A stretch of DNA of 64,000 nt from Pseudomonadaceae bacterium (GCA_024743175.1 JANSXA010000003.1:186001-250000); one strand, 5' to 3'; positions 9,657 to 18,070 are shown, counted from the first letter of the stretch. Notes: a model not told the origin generated them from the sequence alone. Translations and numbers: made by a program.

Positions 9657-10328
9657 TTAACCGCCGGGCGCTAGAATTTTCTTAACATGATTCATGGCGA
9701 GCTGGAAACCAGCGTCCGGGTCCTGCAGGAGTTTTTCAGTTGCCTGCGCATGCGCCCGGATAGCGGGGTCTTTGCTTGCCATTGCGCTTTTTAGAACCGG
9801 TACGACTGCATCTTCACCGAGCGCAACCAGAGCACTACTGAGACTGAACTGCATTTCCCGATTGCCGCGACCCATCTGCCTCGCCAGCTCTTCTGCTAAG
9901 TCCTGTTTCTGTGTTTCGGGCACAAGGACCACGGCAGCACGCCATGCACTTCGAGCAACCTCGTCGTCAGCATTACGCATTAAAGATTGTGTGATGGCAG
10001 GCCATGCACTGGCATCTCCAATCTTGGAGAGGGTGTGCAACGCCTGACTGCGAGCCTGAGCGGTTTCTGATTTGAGCTCTGTTATCAGTCGTGGCACAAC
10101 AATTTCTGCAGGGAAACGAGTCAACGCCCAGGTGAGCATGTCGCGGACATAGAAATCCTGCTCAACTGCGCATCGAGCTACGATGACTTCTAACAGATCC
10201 TGTTCGGGATTTGTGCCGATGGCAAGCGCGGCGCTAAGCCGCCTATTTGCGTCACCGTCAGCTAATCCTTCGACTAAATCTGTTTTGAAATTATTGGGTT
10301 GTTGCGTACTGATGGAATGCTTCCTCAC
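9657..10328 (-). CDS. HEAT-repeat domain protein
   Basis: A 223-residue cytoplasmic protein built from helical pairs. About five units are visible, such as RRLSAALAIG, YVRDMLTWALTRFP, ARSQALHTLSKIGD, VARSAWRAAVVLVP and MQFSLSSALVALGEDAVVPVLKSAM. These match HEAT/PBS-lyase-type repeats, which act as protein-interaction scaffolds. No catalytic motif is present. The ATG at 10328 follows GAGGAAGC, a good ribosome site. An interrupted inverted repeat (10343-10377) lies immediately upstream, possibly its operator. Specific partner unknown. Confidence 0.85.
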   Translation of the reverse strand: MRKHSISTQQPNNFKTDLVEGLADGDANRRLSAALAIGTNPEQDLLEVIVARCAVEQDFYVRDMLTWALTRFPAEIVVPRLITELKSETAQARSQALHTLSKIGDASAWPAITQSLMRNADDEVARSAWRAAVVLVPETQKQDLAEELARQMGRGNREMQFSLSSALVALGEDAVVPVLKSAMASKDPAIRAHAQATEKLLQDPDAGFQLAMNHVKKILAPGG

Positions 10329-10342
10329 ATAGCGGACCTAGT

Positions 10343-10377
10343 ATGAACATATACTCTTTAAAATCCCTAATGTTCAT
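10343..10377. promoter_or_regulatory. Interrupted inverted repeat upstream of the HEAT-repeat gene
   Basis: ATGAACAT at 10343-10350 and ATGTTCAT at 10370-10377 are perfect eight-base arms around a 19-base AT-rich spacer. The site is 15 bases upstream of the HEAT-repeat start (minus strand) and upstream of the plus-strand RNA candidate, so a dimeric regulator here could affect both. The same half-site forms an uninterrupted palindrome at 48840-48857. Confidence 0.45.
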
Positions 10378-10456
10378 TTAACCATTTTCTTAAAAAAGAG
10401 AACGTAAAGGTCAGTGGCAGTATTGCCGCGACCGCAATGATGTGTGACTCTGCCCG

Positions 10457-10581
10457 CAACTGATAACCTTGAGAAAGTCTGTTTCAGGGGGGAGCAGATT
10501 GATCAGTTGGGATGCTTTTGGCGCTGGCGGCTCATATGCCAAACATGACGGCCTGCCTTTACGACAGGCCGTTTTCCTTTT
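10457..10581 (+). ncRNA. Candidate structured small RNA
   Basis: No protein gene explains this stretch. Three nested or consecutive stems are visible on the plus strand. CAACTGAT (10457-10464) pairs with ATCAGTTG (10502-10509) and encloses a smaller CCTTGA/TCAGGG stem and a GGGGGGAG run. TTTGGC (10517-10522) pairs with GCCAAA (10538-10543). Last is a strong Rho-independent terminator at 10548-10581. The 5' end is not fixed and may lie near 10400. No plus-strand coding start follows for more than 700 bases, so a free small RNA is more likely than a riboswitch leader. I do not recognise a known RNA family. Confidence 0.45.
10548..10581 (+). terminator. Rho-independent terminator
   Basis: ACGGCCTG (10548-10555) and CAGGCCGT (10565-10572) form an eight-base GC-rich stem with a nine-base loop, followed by a T-rich tail TTTCCTTTT (10573-10581). 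The T-tract is on the plus strand, so it terminates plus-strand transcription coming from the small RNA candidate. Read on the minus strand, it also lies downstream of the exported peptide gene but has no T-tract there. Confidence 0.75.
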
Positions 10582-10601
10582 CGGTTAACGACTCGCTGAA
10601 A

Positions 10602-10958
10602 TTACCAGCACGGTTCGTTTCCCCCGACATCACCGCATTTGGGAGGCGTCTTACCACCACCTGGGGTTTCAGGGGGCCTACAGCCGGGTGTGTCTGGGCT
10701 ACATCCTGCATTTCCATCAATGCCAGGGATTATTACGCCTGGAAGTATCGTCCCTGGGTTTATCGAGCTCGGGATCTGACGTTTCAACCTGGGTGGCGGG
10801 GGTTGTTTCTTGTTTTCCTCGAATTGCAGCGATGGCTGTGCCAGGCGTTGCAAATCTGAGGTCGGCTGCCAACCTTGGTCGAAGTAGCCAGCTGCGTGTC
10901 CTGACACGCTCGAGAACGCTGCTACGGCAACCAGCGCTGCGAGTATTGATTTCTTCAT
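10602..10958 (-). CDS. Small exported Pro/Gly/Cys-rich protein of unknown function
   Basis: A 118-residue protein. The start is ATG 10958, preceded by AGAGGAAAGAC, rather than the upstream in-frame codon at 11003. Residues 1-22 are a signal peptide (MKKSILAALVAVAAFSSVSG then HAA). The mature chain has a QPPPP turn, a PG-repeated stretch (NPGTILPGVIIPGIDG) and four cysteines in the last third (GCSPDTPGC and KCGDVGGNEPC), ending in Trp. The cysteine spacing suggests two disulfides in the periplasm or outside the cell. I recognise no family. Possibilities include a structural envelope peptide or a secreted cysteine-rich peptide. Confidence 0.7.
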   Translation of the reverse strand: MKKSILAALVAVAAFSSVSGHAAGYFDQGWQPTSDLQRLAQPSLQFEENKKQPPPPRLKRQIPSSINPGTILPGVIIPGIDGNAGCSPDTPGCRPPETPGGGKTPPKCGDVGGNEPCW

Positions 10959-11349
10959 TGTCTTTCCTCTGGTGTTGATTTGAATAATACGCCGATTGCT
11001 CAAATGCTCTCGTGCGGTTACCTAGAAGAAGCGTGACCCAGTAAGAAAACCGCCAAAAAAAAATTGCTCACTCTTAACTCGATCGAATCAACAGCTTTGG
11101 CATTCCCAGTTCGCGTCGCCAGATATGGTAAATCTTATTCAGCCAGCGGCCAGGAGCAGAAGTACATGCGATAGACACGGTAGATTCCCGCGCAGAACAG
11201 GAGCGAGCTCATTCTTGATCATATTCACCAGATTATCGTCATATTGACAATTCCTGTGTTGCGCGGAAACGTAAGCCTTTGTAACTAAAGGTAAAAAATC
11301 TGGCTTGATGTTTGCAACATCAGTAGCACCAGGACAAAGGAAAGAGAAC
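10959..11349. other. Intergenic region without recognisable gene
   Basis: About 390 bases between the divergent starts of the exported peptide gene (minus) and the DUF1707 gene (plus). It must hold both promoters. There is an A-run near 11060 and a TTGACA at 11244-11249 without a good -10 at proper distance. Short open frames here lack ribosome sites. I see nothing else. Confidence 0.6.
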
Positions 11350-12057
11350 ATGCCAGTTGAAAATCAAGATAGACCCATAGATGGACTGCGGGAAGAAGTG
11401 ATCGATCAGCTGATCGTCAACTACGCGCACGAAGAGCTTTCTCTTGAAGCCTTTGAGGGACGCCTGGATCAAGCGCTGGCCAGCAATGACGCGAGCAAAC
11501 TTGGTGAACTGGTTGCGGATCTTGAACTCAAGGCAGACAAGAGCTACGCAGAACAGAAGCGTGAGGAGCTGGATCTGGAGCTGGACTACGATTACGGTGC
11601 AACACGCGACGTTGAATACTCCATCAATATCTTTGGCGGCAGCAACCGCAGTGGTCCGTGGAACGTGCCAAGAGAGATCAGAATGCTCAATCTGTTTGGC
11701 GGGGGTGAAATCGACTTTACAGACGCAAGATTCACGCACCCGTCAGTCCGCATCAAGCTGCTGACACTATTTGGGGGCGCCAGCATCTACGTCAGGGAAG
11801 ACAACCACACGGTATCCAGAATCATATCTATATTCGGCGGTACTGATAACAGCGCACCCTCAAGCAGGAGCGGCGATGCGCCTGTTGTTATCGTTGAGGG
11901 GCTGGTTTTATTTGGCGGCACTACCATCAAAATCAAACGGACCATCAAAGAGGTTTTTGTGGACTTTGCTAATCGAATAAGAGATATCCAGCGACCGCGA
12001 TCAAACAAAGCGCCCAACCAGGGAGCAGGCGCTACACCGCTGTTCAAACGAAACTAA
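11350..12057 (+). CDS. DUF1707 / LiaF-like cell-wall-response domain protein
   Basis: A 235-residue cytoplasmic-looking protein without membrane segments. I start at ATG 11350, which follows AGGAAAGAGAAC, rather than 11305. Residues about 12-60 (REEVIDQLIVNYAHEELSL, then FEGRLDQAL) match the DUF1707 domain. Residues about 95-205 contain repeated beta units ending in FGG (NIFGGSNR, NLFGGGEI, TLFGGASI, SIFGGTDN, VLFGGTTI), typical of the LiaF/DUF2154 toast-rack fold used in envelope-stress sensing in other bacteria. Here no transmembrane anchor is seen. The five FGG repeats predict a right-handed beta stack. Convergent with the POT transporter. Confidence 0.82.
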   Translation: MPVENQDRPIDGLREEVIDQLIVNYAHEELSLEAFEGRLDQALASNDASKLGELVADLELKADKSYAEQKREELDLELDYDYGATRDVEYSINIFGGSNRSGPWNVPREIRMLNLFGGGEIDFTDARFTHPSVRIKLLTLFGGASIYVREDNHTVSRIISIFGGTDNSAPSSRSGDAPVVIVEGLVLFGGTTIKIKRTIKEVFVDFANRIRDIQRPRSNKAPNQGAGATPLFKRN

Positions 12058-12065
12058 CAAACACA

Positions 12066-13655
12066 CTAAGACTTGCTGGCGGGGTGGACCCCCGCCGCCT
12101 GCGGCTCACCTAATTCTTTTTGTCCCGCAAGACTGTTGTCAACATGCTCATCAGTCAACATATCGAGATGCATCAGCTTCTTGATTAGCGGAGAAACAGC
12201 AATCACACCGATGCCACCCGCGACAGATATCCAGCCCACAGATGAGTACACGTCCAACACATGATCTGGTCCGGCGCCTTCTGCGCCAACAGCTGCAGCG
12301 ATTAAACCCGCTGCAAAGTTTCCTGTTGCTGACGCAAAAAACCAGGTACCCATGATCAGGCTGGCCAGGTGCGAAGGCGCCAACCGGTTCATGGCGCTTA
12401 ACCCAACGGGTGATAAACAAAGCTCGCCTGTTGTGTGCAACAGATAAATGAGAAAAACAAAGACTACTGGCGTAAGACTGCCAATACCCGCAGACAGAGC
12501 GCCTGCGACCAGCACCAGAAAACCAGCACCCAGTTGTATCAGGCCCAGCCCGAATTTGGCAGGCGCTGATGGCTCGAGACCGCGCCGACCAAGAAAAGTC
12601 CAGAGCAATGCAAATACGGGTGCCAGCAGAACAATGTAAATTGCGTTAATGGACTGAAATACTGAGGCAGGAACTTCAATGCCAAAAATATTCCGGTCGA
12701 CACTGCGATCTGTAAACAGGTTGAGTGAAGAACCCGCCTGCTCGAACAGCGCCCAGAATAATATCGAGCCAAAAATCAGAAACATCGCTGCGAAAATACG
12801 ATCTCTGTCTTCGGGTGCCAGCTTTGCAACAGCAGTGTAGAGCACATATGCAACCAGAACGGCGCCAGCGATGCCAAGTAACGAACCCACTAACGCCTGA
12901 TACTGCAGTAGAACCCAGACCAGGCCAACGGCTGTAAAACTCAGCAGGTAAAGAAGCCACTCAAACCTGATGCCGATAACTTTCTTCTGAAGACGCGCGA
13001 CATCTGAGGGTTCACCACGACCCACCAGTAAAGGTTTGCCCCAGATAAACACAAGCAGGCCGAGTAACATGCCAACGCCAGCAGCGCCAAAGCCGTAGGC
13101 CCAGCCATGCGTCTGTCCCAGCCAGCCGGCTATGATGGCGCCAAGTGCAGCGCCTAAATTAATGCCCATGTAGAAAATCGTGTAAGCTGGATCGCGGCGG
13201 ATATCGGTGCGAGAATAAAGCTGTCCAACCATAACGGAAATGTTGGCCTTCAAGAAACCAGCGCCAACGACGATAAATGCCAGGGCAGCCCAGAATATAT
13301 TGATTGCGGGGTCGTCCTGGCTGCCGCTTTCACCTTCGAACGCCATCAGGAAATGGCCGAACGTAAGCAGCAAAGCGCCAAATGCGACGGCCTTACGCTG
13401 GCCGAGAAATCGATCTGCGAGATAGCCACCAATAACCGGTGTGATGTAAACCAGCGCGGTATAGGCGCCGTATATAATCCCGGCCTCGCTGTCGGAAAAC
13501 ATCCAATGCTGAACAAGATAAAAAATCAGCAGCGCACGCATACCGTAATACGAGAAGCGCTCCCACATTTCGGCAAAAAACAGAACAAACAGGCCTTTGG
13601 GATGCCCAAGAAAGGTGCCCCTGGCATCGCCGGGTTCCTGATACAGACTTGTCAT
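12066..13655 (-). CDS. POT/PTR family proton-coupled peptide transporter
   Basis: A 529-residue major facilitator protein of the proton-dependent oligopeptide transporter family. The proton-coupling ExxER-type motif is at about residues 29-33 (EMWERFSYYGMRA), the family motif GGYLADRFLGQRKAV follows TM2, and FYMGINLGAALG marks the PTR2 signature in TM5. About 14 membrane segments are visible, as usual for bacterial members. It imports di- or tripeptides with protons across the inner membrane. The start ATG at 13655 is followed upstream by a purine-rich GGGGAAAAAAC ribosome site. It has no operon partner. Confidence 0.93.
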   Translation of the reverse strand: MTSLYQEPGDARGTFLGHPKGLFVLFFAEMWERFSYYGMRALLIFYLVQHWMFSDSEAGIIYGAYTALVYITPVIGGYLADRFLGQRKAVAFGALLLTFGHFLMAFEGESGSQDDPAINIFWAALAFIVVGAGFLKANISVMVGQLYSRTDIRRDPAYTIFYMGINLGAALGAIIAGWLGQTHGWAYGFGAAGVGMLLGLLVFIWGKPLLVGRGEPSDVARLQKKVIGIRFEWLLYLLSFTAVGLVWVLLQYQALVGSLLGIAGAVLVAYVLYTAVAKLAPEDRDRIFAAMFLIFGSILFWALFEQAGSSLNLFTDRSVDRNIFGIEVPASVFQSINAIYIVLLAPVFALLWTFLGRRGLEPSAPAKFGLGLIQLGAGFLVLVAGALSAGIGSLTPVVFVFLIYLLHTTGELCLSPVGLSAMNRLAPSHLASLIMGTWFFASATGNFAAGLIAAAVGAEGAGPDHVLDVYSSVGWISVAGGIGVIAVSPLIKKLMHLDMLTDEHVDNSLAGQKELGEPQAAGVHPASKS

Positions 13656-14214
13656 TAGTTTTTTCCCCTGAAGCGAGAGAGTTTGTTCTGAACTGCTCGA
13701 ACGCCAAATGTTCAGCTAAACGGTTGAGACATCTGATCTGAGTAGACAGTTTTCGTTCTTATTCAGCGTTACTCACTTCCGCATTCGGCCATTAGCCAAA
13801 GCCACGCCCATATTACTATCAGCTAGCGCTTGGTTGTAATCGAACCCATCAACTCATTGAATCGATGCCACAACGACTTAGAGATGAATGGGCAATCGTA
13901 TTCAGGAACTGGTTGAACCGAACTTCAGTACCCAAACGTGACTTATCTTCAGCGTCGCGTTGTCCGGCGTCAATTCAGGTGCACGTTTTGAGATCTAAGC
14001 AAGAAATCAGTAGGTTCATCAAGTGCGCATGCATAGCGACTGCGTAACGCACGCCGATTCCGTTTGCCAATTCGACGCCTAGTTGGCGGATTTAACCACT
14101 CTGATCTGGCTGTTTACGGCTTTAACCCGTTAATACCGCCTGCTTTACGTTTGTGGTGCGTTAATTGCACAGTGATCCGGGTAAGTTTTTCCAGGGCATG
14201 ATCGGGAGCCTCAG
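13656..14214. other. 559-base gap with no supported gene
   Basis: Sequence between the peptide transporter start (minus) and the small membrane protein at 14215 (plus). One 60-codon open frame (13865-14047) lacks a ribosome site and any recognisable motif, so I do not call it. The region presumably holds the transporter promoter. Base composition is visibly more AT-rich than the flanking genes. No repeats, tRNA or strong hairpins seen. Confidence 0.5.
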
Positions 14215-14505
14215 ATGATCACCAGTAAGAATATGCTAACGACAGTTGTTGGCGTGCTGTGCGTCGCAGGCATCGCGTTTTCTATCGGCCTCAGTATCGT
14301 CACTATGAGGTTGGTTTTCATACCTATGCTCATCGCAACAGGTGGCCCCACGCGCGAGGATGCAGAGCTCTTTTCAATTGTGTCGTTCACAATCGCCTTT
14401 GTCATCCATTCGGTCGGGGCAGAGCTTTGGATCAGGGTTACGCGGCCGCAACCTGCCATATCGGATTCAGTATCCGTATCTGGTAGTGGTGGTTCGCCTA
14501 GCTGA
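14215..14505 (+). CDS. Small membrane protein, hypothetical
   Basis: A 96-residue open frame starting at ATG 14215 behind GGGAG at six bases, a good ribosome site. Two hydrophobic segments (about residues 8-42 with a break, and 52-70) suggest a two-to-three-pass inner-membrane protein, ending in a polar serine-rich tail. No family recognised. The 3' end overlaps the convergent monooxygenase gene by eight bases. It could be spurious, but ribosome site and hydrophobic pattern favour a real gene. Confidence 0.5.
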   Translation: MITSKNMLTTVVGVLCVAGIAFSIGLSIVTMRLVFIPMLIATGGPTREDAELFSIVSFTIAFVIHSVGAELWIRVTRPQPAISDSVSVSGSGGSPS

Positions 14506-16333
14506 GCGCCATACCTGCCAGATTACCCTCATCCCGCCATTCGGCGAGCATCTCGTAAAAACGGATCGGACCTGCGCCATGCATATCTGAGAAGAAGCCG
14601 GCGTTATTGCCCTGTTTGCCTTCACTGTTGTAATAGCCTGGCGTACATTCCGCATAAAATCTTGCACCTACCTTGGCGAGCCGGCGCACTTCGTCGACAT
14701 AGTCCTGCTCAGCCTCGGCGGTCACCTCCAATGTGTTTTTCTGGCGTCTGCGTGTTTCGCTGAGCATGTAGGCAATGTGTTTGGCCTGCTCGTTCAGAGC
14801 GTGGGGCACATTTACGGTGATGGCGGTCTGGGTAAAGCCGAGGAAAAAGCAGTTCGGGAAACCATGGCTGGATAAGCCCTGCAGGGTACGCACGCCGTCA
14901 GCCCAGTGGTCGCTCAGGTGCAGGCCGTTTTTTCCAATAATGTCGTAGCCGGCACGACGAGTGTAAGAGGTGCCCACCTCAAAGCCTGTGGCAAAAATCA
15001 GGCAGTCCACTTCGTATGCCTTGCCGTTGGCGATAACAGCATTTTCGGTCATGCGTTCAACACCTTTGCCATGGGTGTCTACCAGGTGGACGTTTGGTCG
15101 ATTGTAGGTGTCCAGGTACTCATCGTGAAAGCAGGGGCGTTTGCAGAATTGTCGGTACCAGGGTTTTAACGCTTCGGCTGTATTGCCATCTTCAACAAGC
15201 TCATCTACGCGTTGTCTGATTCCATTCATTTTCTGATAGTCAGACAGTTCCATCAGCTCTGCGCGTTCTGCGCCGGTCAGACGCCTGCCCAGCTTACGGC
15301 TGGCAATTTTTGCTGCGGTGCCGGTGAGGTTGCGGAAGATGTCCGTCCAGCCGTCGTGCACCAGGTCCTCCTCCTGTTCGCCACCGGAGACAAGCGCATT
15401 GAAGTTATCCATGCGGGCCTGCTGCCAGCCGGGCGTCAATGACTCGGCCCACTCCGGATCGGTGGGCTGGTTGTTGCGCTCGTCAATGGATGAAGGCGTG
15501 CGCTGGAAAACATAAAGCTCTTTGGCCCATTCGCCCAGGTGTGGAATGCATTGCACCGCAGTGGCGCCGGTGCCGATGATGCCAACCTTTTTATCTTTCA
15601 AACCGGTTAAGCCGCCAGAAGAATCACCGCCTGTATAGCTGTAATCCCAGCGGCTGGTGTGAAAGGTGTAGCCCTTAAAATCGTTGATGCCGGGAATGCC
15701 TGGGAGCTTGGGCCGGTTCAACGGACCGTTAGCCATGGCCACATACTTCGCACGCATGTTGTCGCCACGATCGGTCTGGATGTGCCAGCGCGACTGCGCT
15801 TCGTCCCAGCGTAGTTCAGTGACACTGGTCTGCAGGCAGGCGTTGTTATACAGGTCAAACTTTTTTGCAATGTTGCGGCTGTGATTGAGAATCTCCGGTG
15901 CAAAAGAGTATTTGTGTTGGGGGATGTAGCCCAGTTCTTCGAGCAATGGCAGATAGCAGTATGATTCAACATCACACATAGCGCCGGGGTAGCGGTTCCA
16001 GTACCAGGTGCCGCCAAAATCACTGGCTTTTTCGATGACGCGGATATCTTCAAATCCTGCTTCTCGCAGGCGTGCACCGGTTAACAGGCCACCGAAGCCA
16101 CCGCCTATGATGACCACTTCAACTTCATCGTTCAGGGGTTCACGTTCGATAGGTTGCTCAACATAAGGGTCTTCAACATATTTTGAAAACTCTGCAGTGA
16201 CTTCAATGTACTGCTCGTTGCCATCGGTGCGGACGCGTTTATCCCGCTCAGCAAGATATTTCTGTTTCAGTTGGCTGGGATCAAAATCCAGGTCCCCAAG
16301 CAGGGTTTTAACGGCAGAATCGCTGGTGTTCAT
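14498..16333 (-). CDS. Flavin-containing Baeyer-Villiger-type monooxygenase
   Basis: A 611-residue FAD/NADPH monooxygenase. The frame opens at 16432, but ATG 16333 after GGGGAGACCACA is the evident start. The FAD site GGGFGG is at about residues 77-82, GTWYWNRYPGAMCDVES at 108-124 is typical of Baeyer-Villiger enzymes, the fingerprint FKGYTFHTSRWD is at 219-230, and a second Rossmann motif IGTGATA is near 254-260. Such enzymes insert oxygen next to ketones (cyclic ketones, steroids, phenylacetone-like). The N-terminal 65-residue extension fits the longer phenylacetone/cyclopentadecanone type. Divergent from the GMC dehydrogenase at 16450, suggesting a joint alcohol-to-ketone-to-ester route. 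Confidence 0.93.
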   Translation of the reverse strand: MNTSDSAVKTLLGDLDFDPSQLKQKYLAERDKRVRTDGNEQYIEVTAEFSKYVEDPYVEQPIEREPLNDEVEVVIIGGGFGGLLTGARLREAGFEDIRVIEKASDFGGTWYWNRYPGAMCDVESYCYLPLLEELGYIPQHKYSFAPEILNHSRNIAKKFDLYNNACLQTSVTELRWDEAQSRWHIQTDRGDNMRAKYVAMANGPLNRPKLPGIPGINDFKGYTFHTSRWDYSYTGGDSSGGLTGLKDKKVGIIGTGATAVQCIPHLGEWAKELYVFQRTPSSIDERNNQPTDPEWAESLTPGWQQARMDNFNALVSGGEQEEDLVHDGWTDIFRNLTGTAAKIASRKLGRRLTGAERAELMELSDYQKMNGIRQRVDELVEDGNTAEALKPWYRQFCKRPCFHDEYLDTYNRPNVHLVDTHGKGVERMTENAVIANGKAYEVDCLIFATGFEVGTSYTRRAGYDIIGKNGLHLSDHWADGVRTLQGLSSHGFPNCFFLGFTQTAITVNVPHALNEQAKHIAYMLSETRRRQKNTLEVTAEAEQDYVDEVRRLAKVGARFYAECTPGYYNSEGKQGNNAGFFSDMHGAGPIRFYEMLAEWRDEGNLAGMALS

Positions 16334-16358
16334 TGTGGTCTCCCCGATGCATAAACGC

Positions 16359-16378
16359 CTGTGAGTGTACACGCAGAG
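16359..16378. promoter_or_regulatory. Imperfect palindrome in the BVMO/GMC divergent promoter region
   Basis: A 20-base imperfect palindrome centred on GTGTACAC, with outer arms CTGTG and CAGAG, lies in the 116-base space between the divergent monooxygenase (start 16333) and GMC gene (start 16450). Position and symmetry suit a regulator binding site, but no regulator gene is adjacent. Confidence 0.3.
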
Positions 16379-16449
16379 ATGTTTGCTGCGCCATGCCCTG
16401 TTGTGCGGGGCGATGCGTAGACCTATGATCATTTCTCAGGGAGGGATTC

Positions 16450-18051
16450 ATGTCTTTAGAACCCGTTGATGTTTTGATCATAGGTGCTGGTGCGTCCGGT
16501 GCTGCCATTGCTTATTCTTTGGCAGAGACCCGTATGCAGATTGTTGCGCTGGAGCAGGGCGGTTGGATGAATCCACTGACCTATCCCAGCACCGGTCGGG
16601 ACTGGGAAGCTCGAGCCTGGGGAGATATGTCGATTAATCCTAATCGCCGTGGTCTGGCGTCGGATTATCCTGTGAATGATGGTAACTCGCCGATTTCCGT
16701 TGCTAATTTCAATGCGGTCGGCGGCAGCACAATTTTATATGCCGGGCATTATCCCAGATTTCATCCGTCAGACTTCCGCGTGCGCTCATTGGATGGGGTA
16801 GGAGACGATTGGCCGATTGATTACGCCACGCTGGAACCGTATTACGAAGAAAACGATCGCATCACCGGTGTATCGGGTTTAACGGGTGATCCAGCCTATC
16901 CGCCAAAAGAAGTACCGATGCCACCGGTGCCGCTGGGTAGGGCAGGCACAGCGTTGGCAAAGGGGTTTAATCAGCTGGACTGGCACTGGTGGCCATCGGA
17001 CACTGCGGTTGCAACCCAGGATTACGACGGGCGCGCACAATGTATAAATCTGGGTGCCTGTCTCAGCGGTTGTGCGCAGGGGGCTAAAGCCACTTCCGAC
17101 ATAACCTACTGGCCTCATGCAGTGCGTGCCGGGGTTGAAGTACGTACCCATGCCAGGGTCCGCGAGATCACCCTGGATGATGCCGGTATGGCCAACGGTG
17201 CGATTTATTATGACGAGCACGGCGAAGAGCAGTTCCAGCCTGCACATGTGGTCATCATGGCGTGTAACGGCGTCGGCACCCCGCGTATTCTGCTGAATTC
17301 AAAATCTGAGCGCTTTCCTGATGGGCTGGCTAACTCCAGTGGTCTGGTCGGTAAAAATCTGATGTTTCATCCTTATTCCATGATCCGCGGGATATTTGAA
17401 CAGGAACTCGATGGTTCAAAAGGCCCCAGTGTCTGTATCCAGAGCCAGGAGTTTTATGAGACGGACCGTAGTCGCGGCTTTCTGCGCGGTTTTACCTATG
17501 AAATAAACCGCGGTAACGGTCCGGTCACCACGGCGCTGCACGGCATGTTATCCGGTCGTATCCCCTGGGGCGCTGGGCATCATGAGGGGTTTGCAAAACT
17601 GCAGAATCGCGTCACCGGCATGGTGGGCATCTGTGAAGACCTGCCGGAAGAACACAATACAGTGACGCTGGACAATGATCTCACCGACGCTCATGGCATT
17701 GCCGCCCCAAAAATTGATTACACCCTCAGCGACAACAGTCTGAAGATGCTGGAATTTTCAGTCGAGCGTGCCACAGAGGTGTTGCGTGCCGCAGGTGCCG
17801 TGGATGTGTACCACGAATCGCCCATAGCCGTTGGTGGCTGGCATCTGATGGGTACCGCTCGAATGGGTACAGACCCGCGACGATCGGTGGTGAATGAATG
17901 GGGTCGCAGTCACGATGTAAAAAATCTGTTTGTGGTGGATGGCAGTATTTTTGTGACGTCAGCGGGTGTTAATCCAACGCGCACTATTCAGGCCCTGGCG
18001 TTATACGTTGCCGACAAAATGAAACAGAATCTGGCTAACCTGTTCGATTAG
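16450..18051 (+). CDS. GMC family oxidoreductase (dehydrogenase large subunit)
   Basis: A 533-residue FAD enzyme. The dinucleotide fold is at residues 8-17 (VLIIGAGASG); NAVGGSTILYAGHYPR near residue 90 and CINLGACLSGCAQGAKAT near 197 are typical of the gluconate-2-dehydrogenase-like GMC branch. The C-terminal active-site region shows GGWHLMGTARMG and an NPTRTIQALAL end. Cysteine-rich segments suggest membrane-linked electron transfer in relatives, but no signal peptide is seen here. ATG 16450 follows CAGGGAGGGATTC. The next gene encodes its probable small subunit, 19 bases downstream. Likely oxidises an alcohol, possibly feeding the divergent Baeyer-Villiger enzyme. Confidence 0.92.
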   Translation: MSLEPVDVLIIGAGASGAAIAYSLAETRMQIVALEQGGWMNPLTYPSTGRDWEARAWGDMSINPNRRGLASDYPVNDGNSPISVANFNAVGGSTILYAGHYPRFHPSDFRVRSLDGVGDDWPIDYATLEPYYEENDRITGVSGLTGDPAYPPKEVPMPPVPLGRAGTALAKGFNQLDWHWWPSDTAVATQDYDGRAQCINLGACLSGCAQGAKATSDITYWPHAVRAGVEVRTHARVREITLDDAGMANGAIYYDEHGEEQFQPAHVVIMACNGVGTPRILLNSKSERFPDGLANSSGLVGKNLMFHPYSMIRGIFEQELDGSKGPSVCIQSQEFYETDRSRGFLRGFTYEINRGNGPVTTALHGMLSGRIPWGAGHHEGFAKLQNRVTGMVGICEDLPEEHNTVTLDNDLTDAHGIAAPKIDYTLSDNSLKMLEFSVERATEVLRAAGAVDVYHESPIAVGGWHLMGTARMGTDPRRSVVNEWGRSHDVKNLFVVDGSIFVTSAGVNPTRTIQALALYVADKMKQNLANLFD

Positions 18052-18070
18052 TGACAAGGAGACAGTAGTT

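Noticed and set aside
10512-10859. Plus-strand 115-codon frame across the terminator and exported peptide gene
   Set aside because: Runs through a strong terminator and is antisense to a better supported gene with signal peptide and ribosome site.
11244-11272. TTGACA element before the DUF1707 gene
   Set aside because: No acceptable -10 at 16-18 bases.
13865-14047. Possible 60-codon gene in the gap after the peptide transporter
   Set aside because: No ribosome site, no hydrophobic or domain pattern; length expected by chance.
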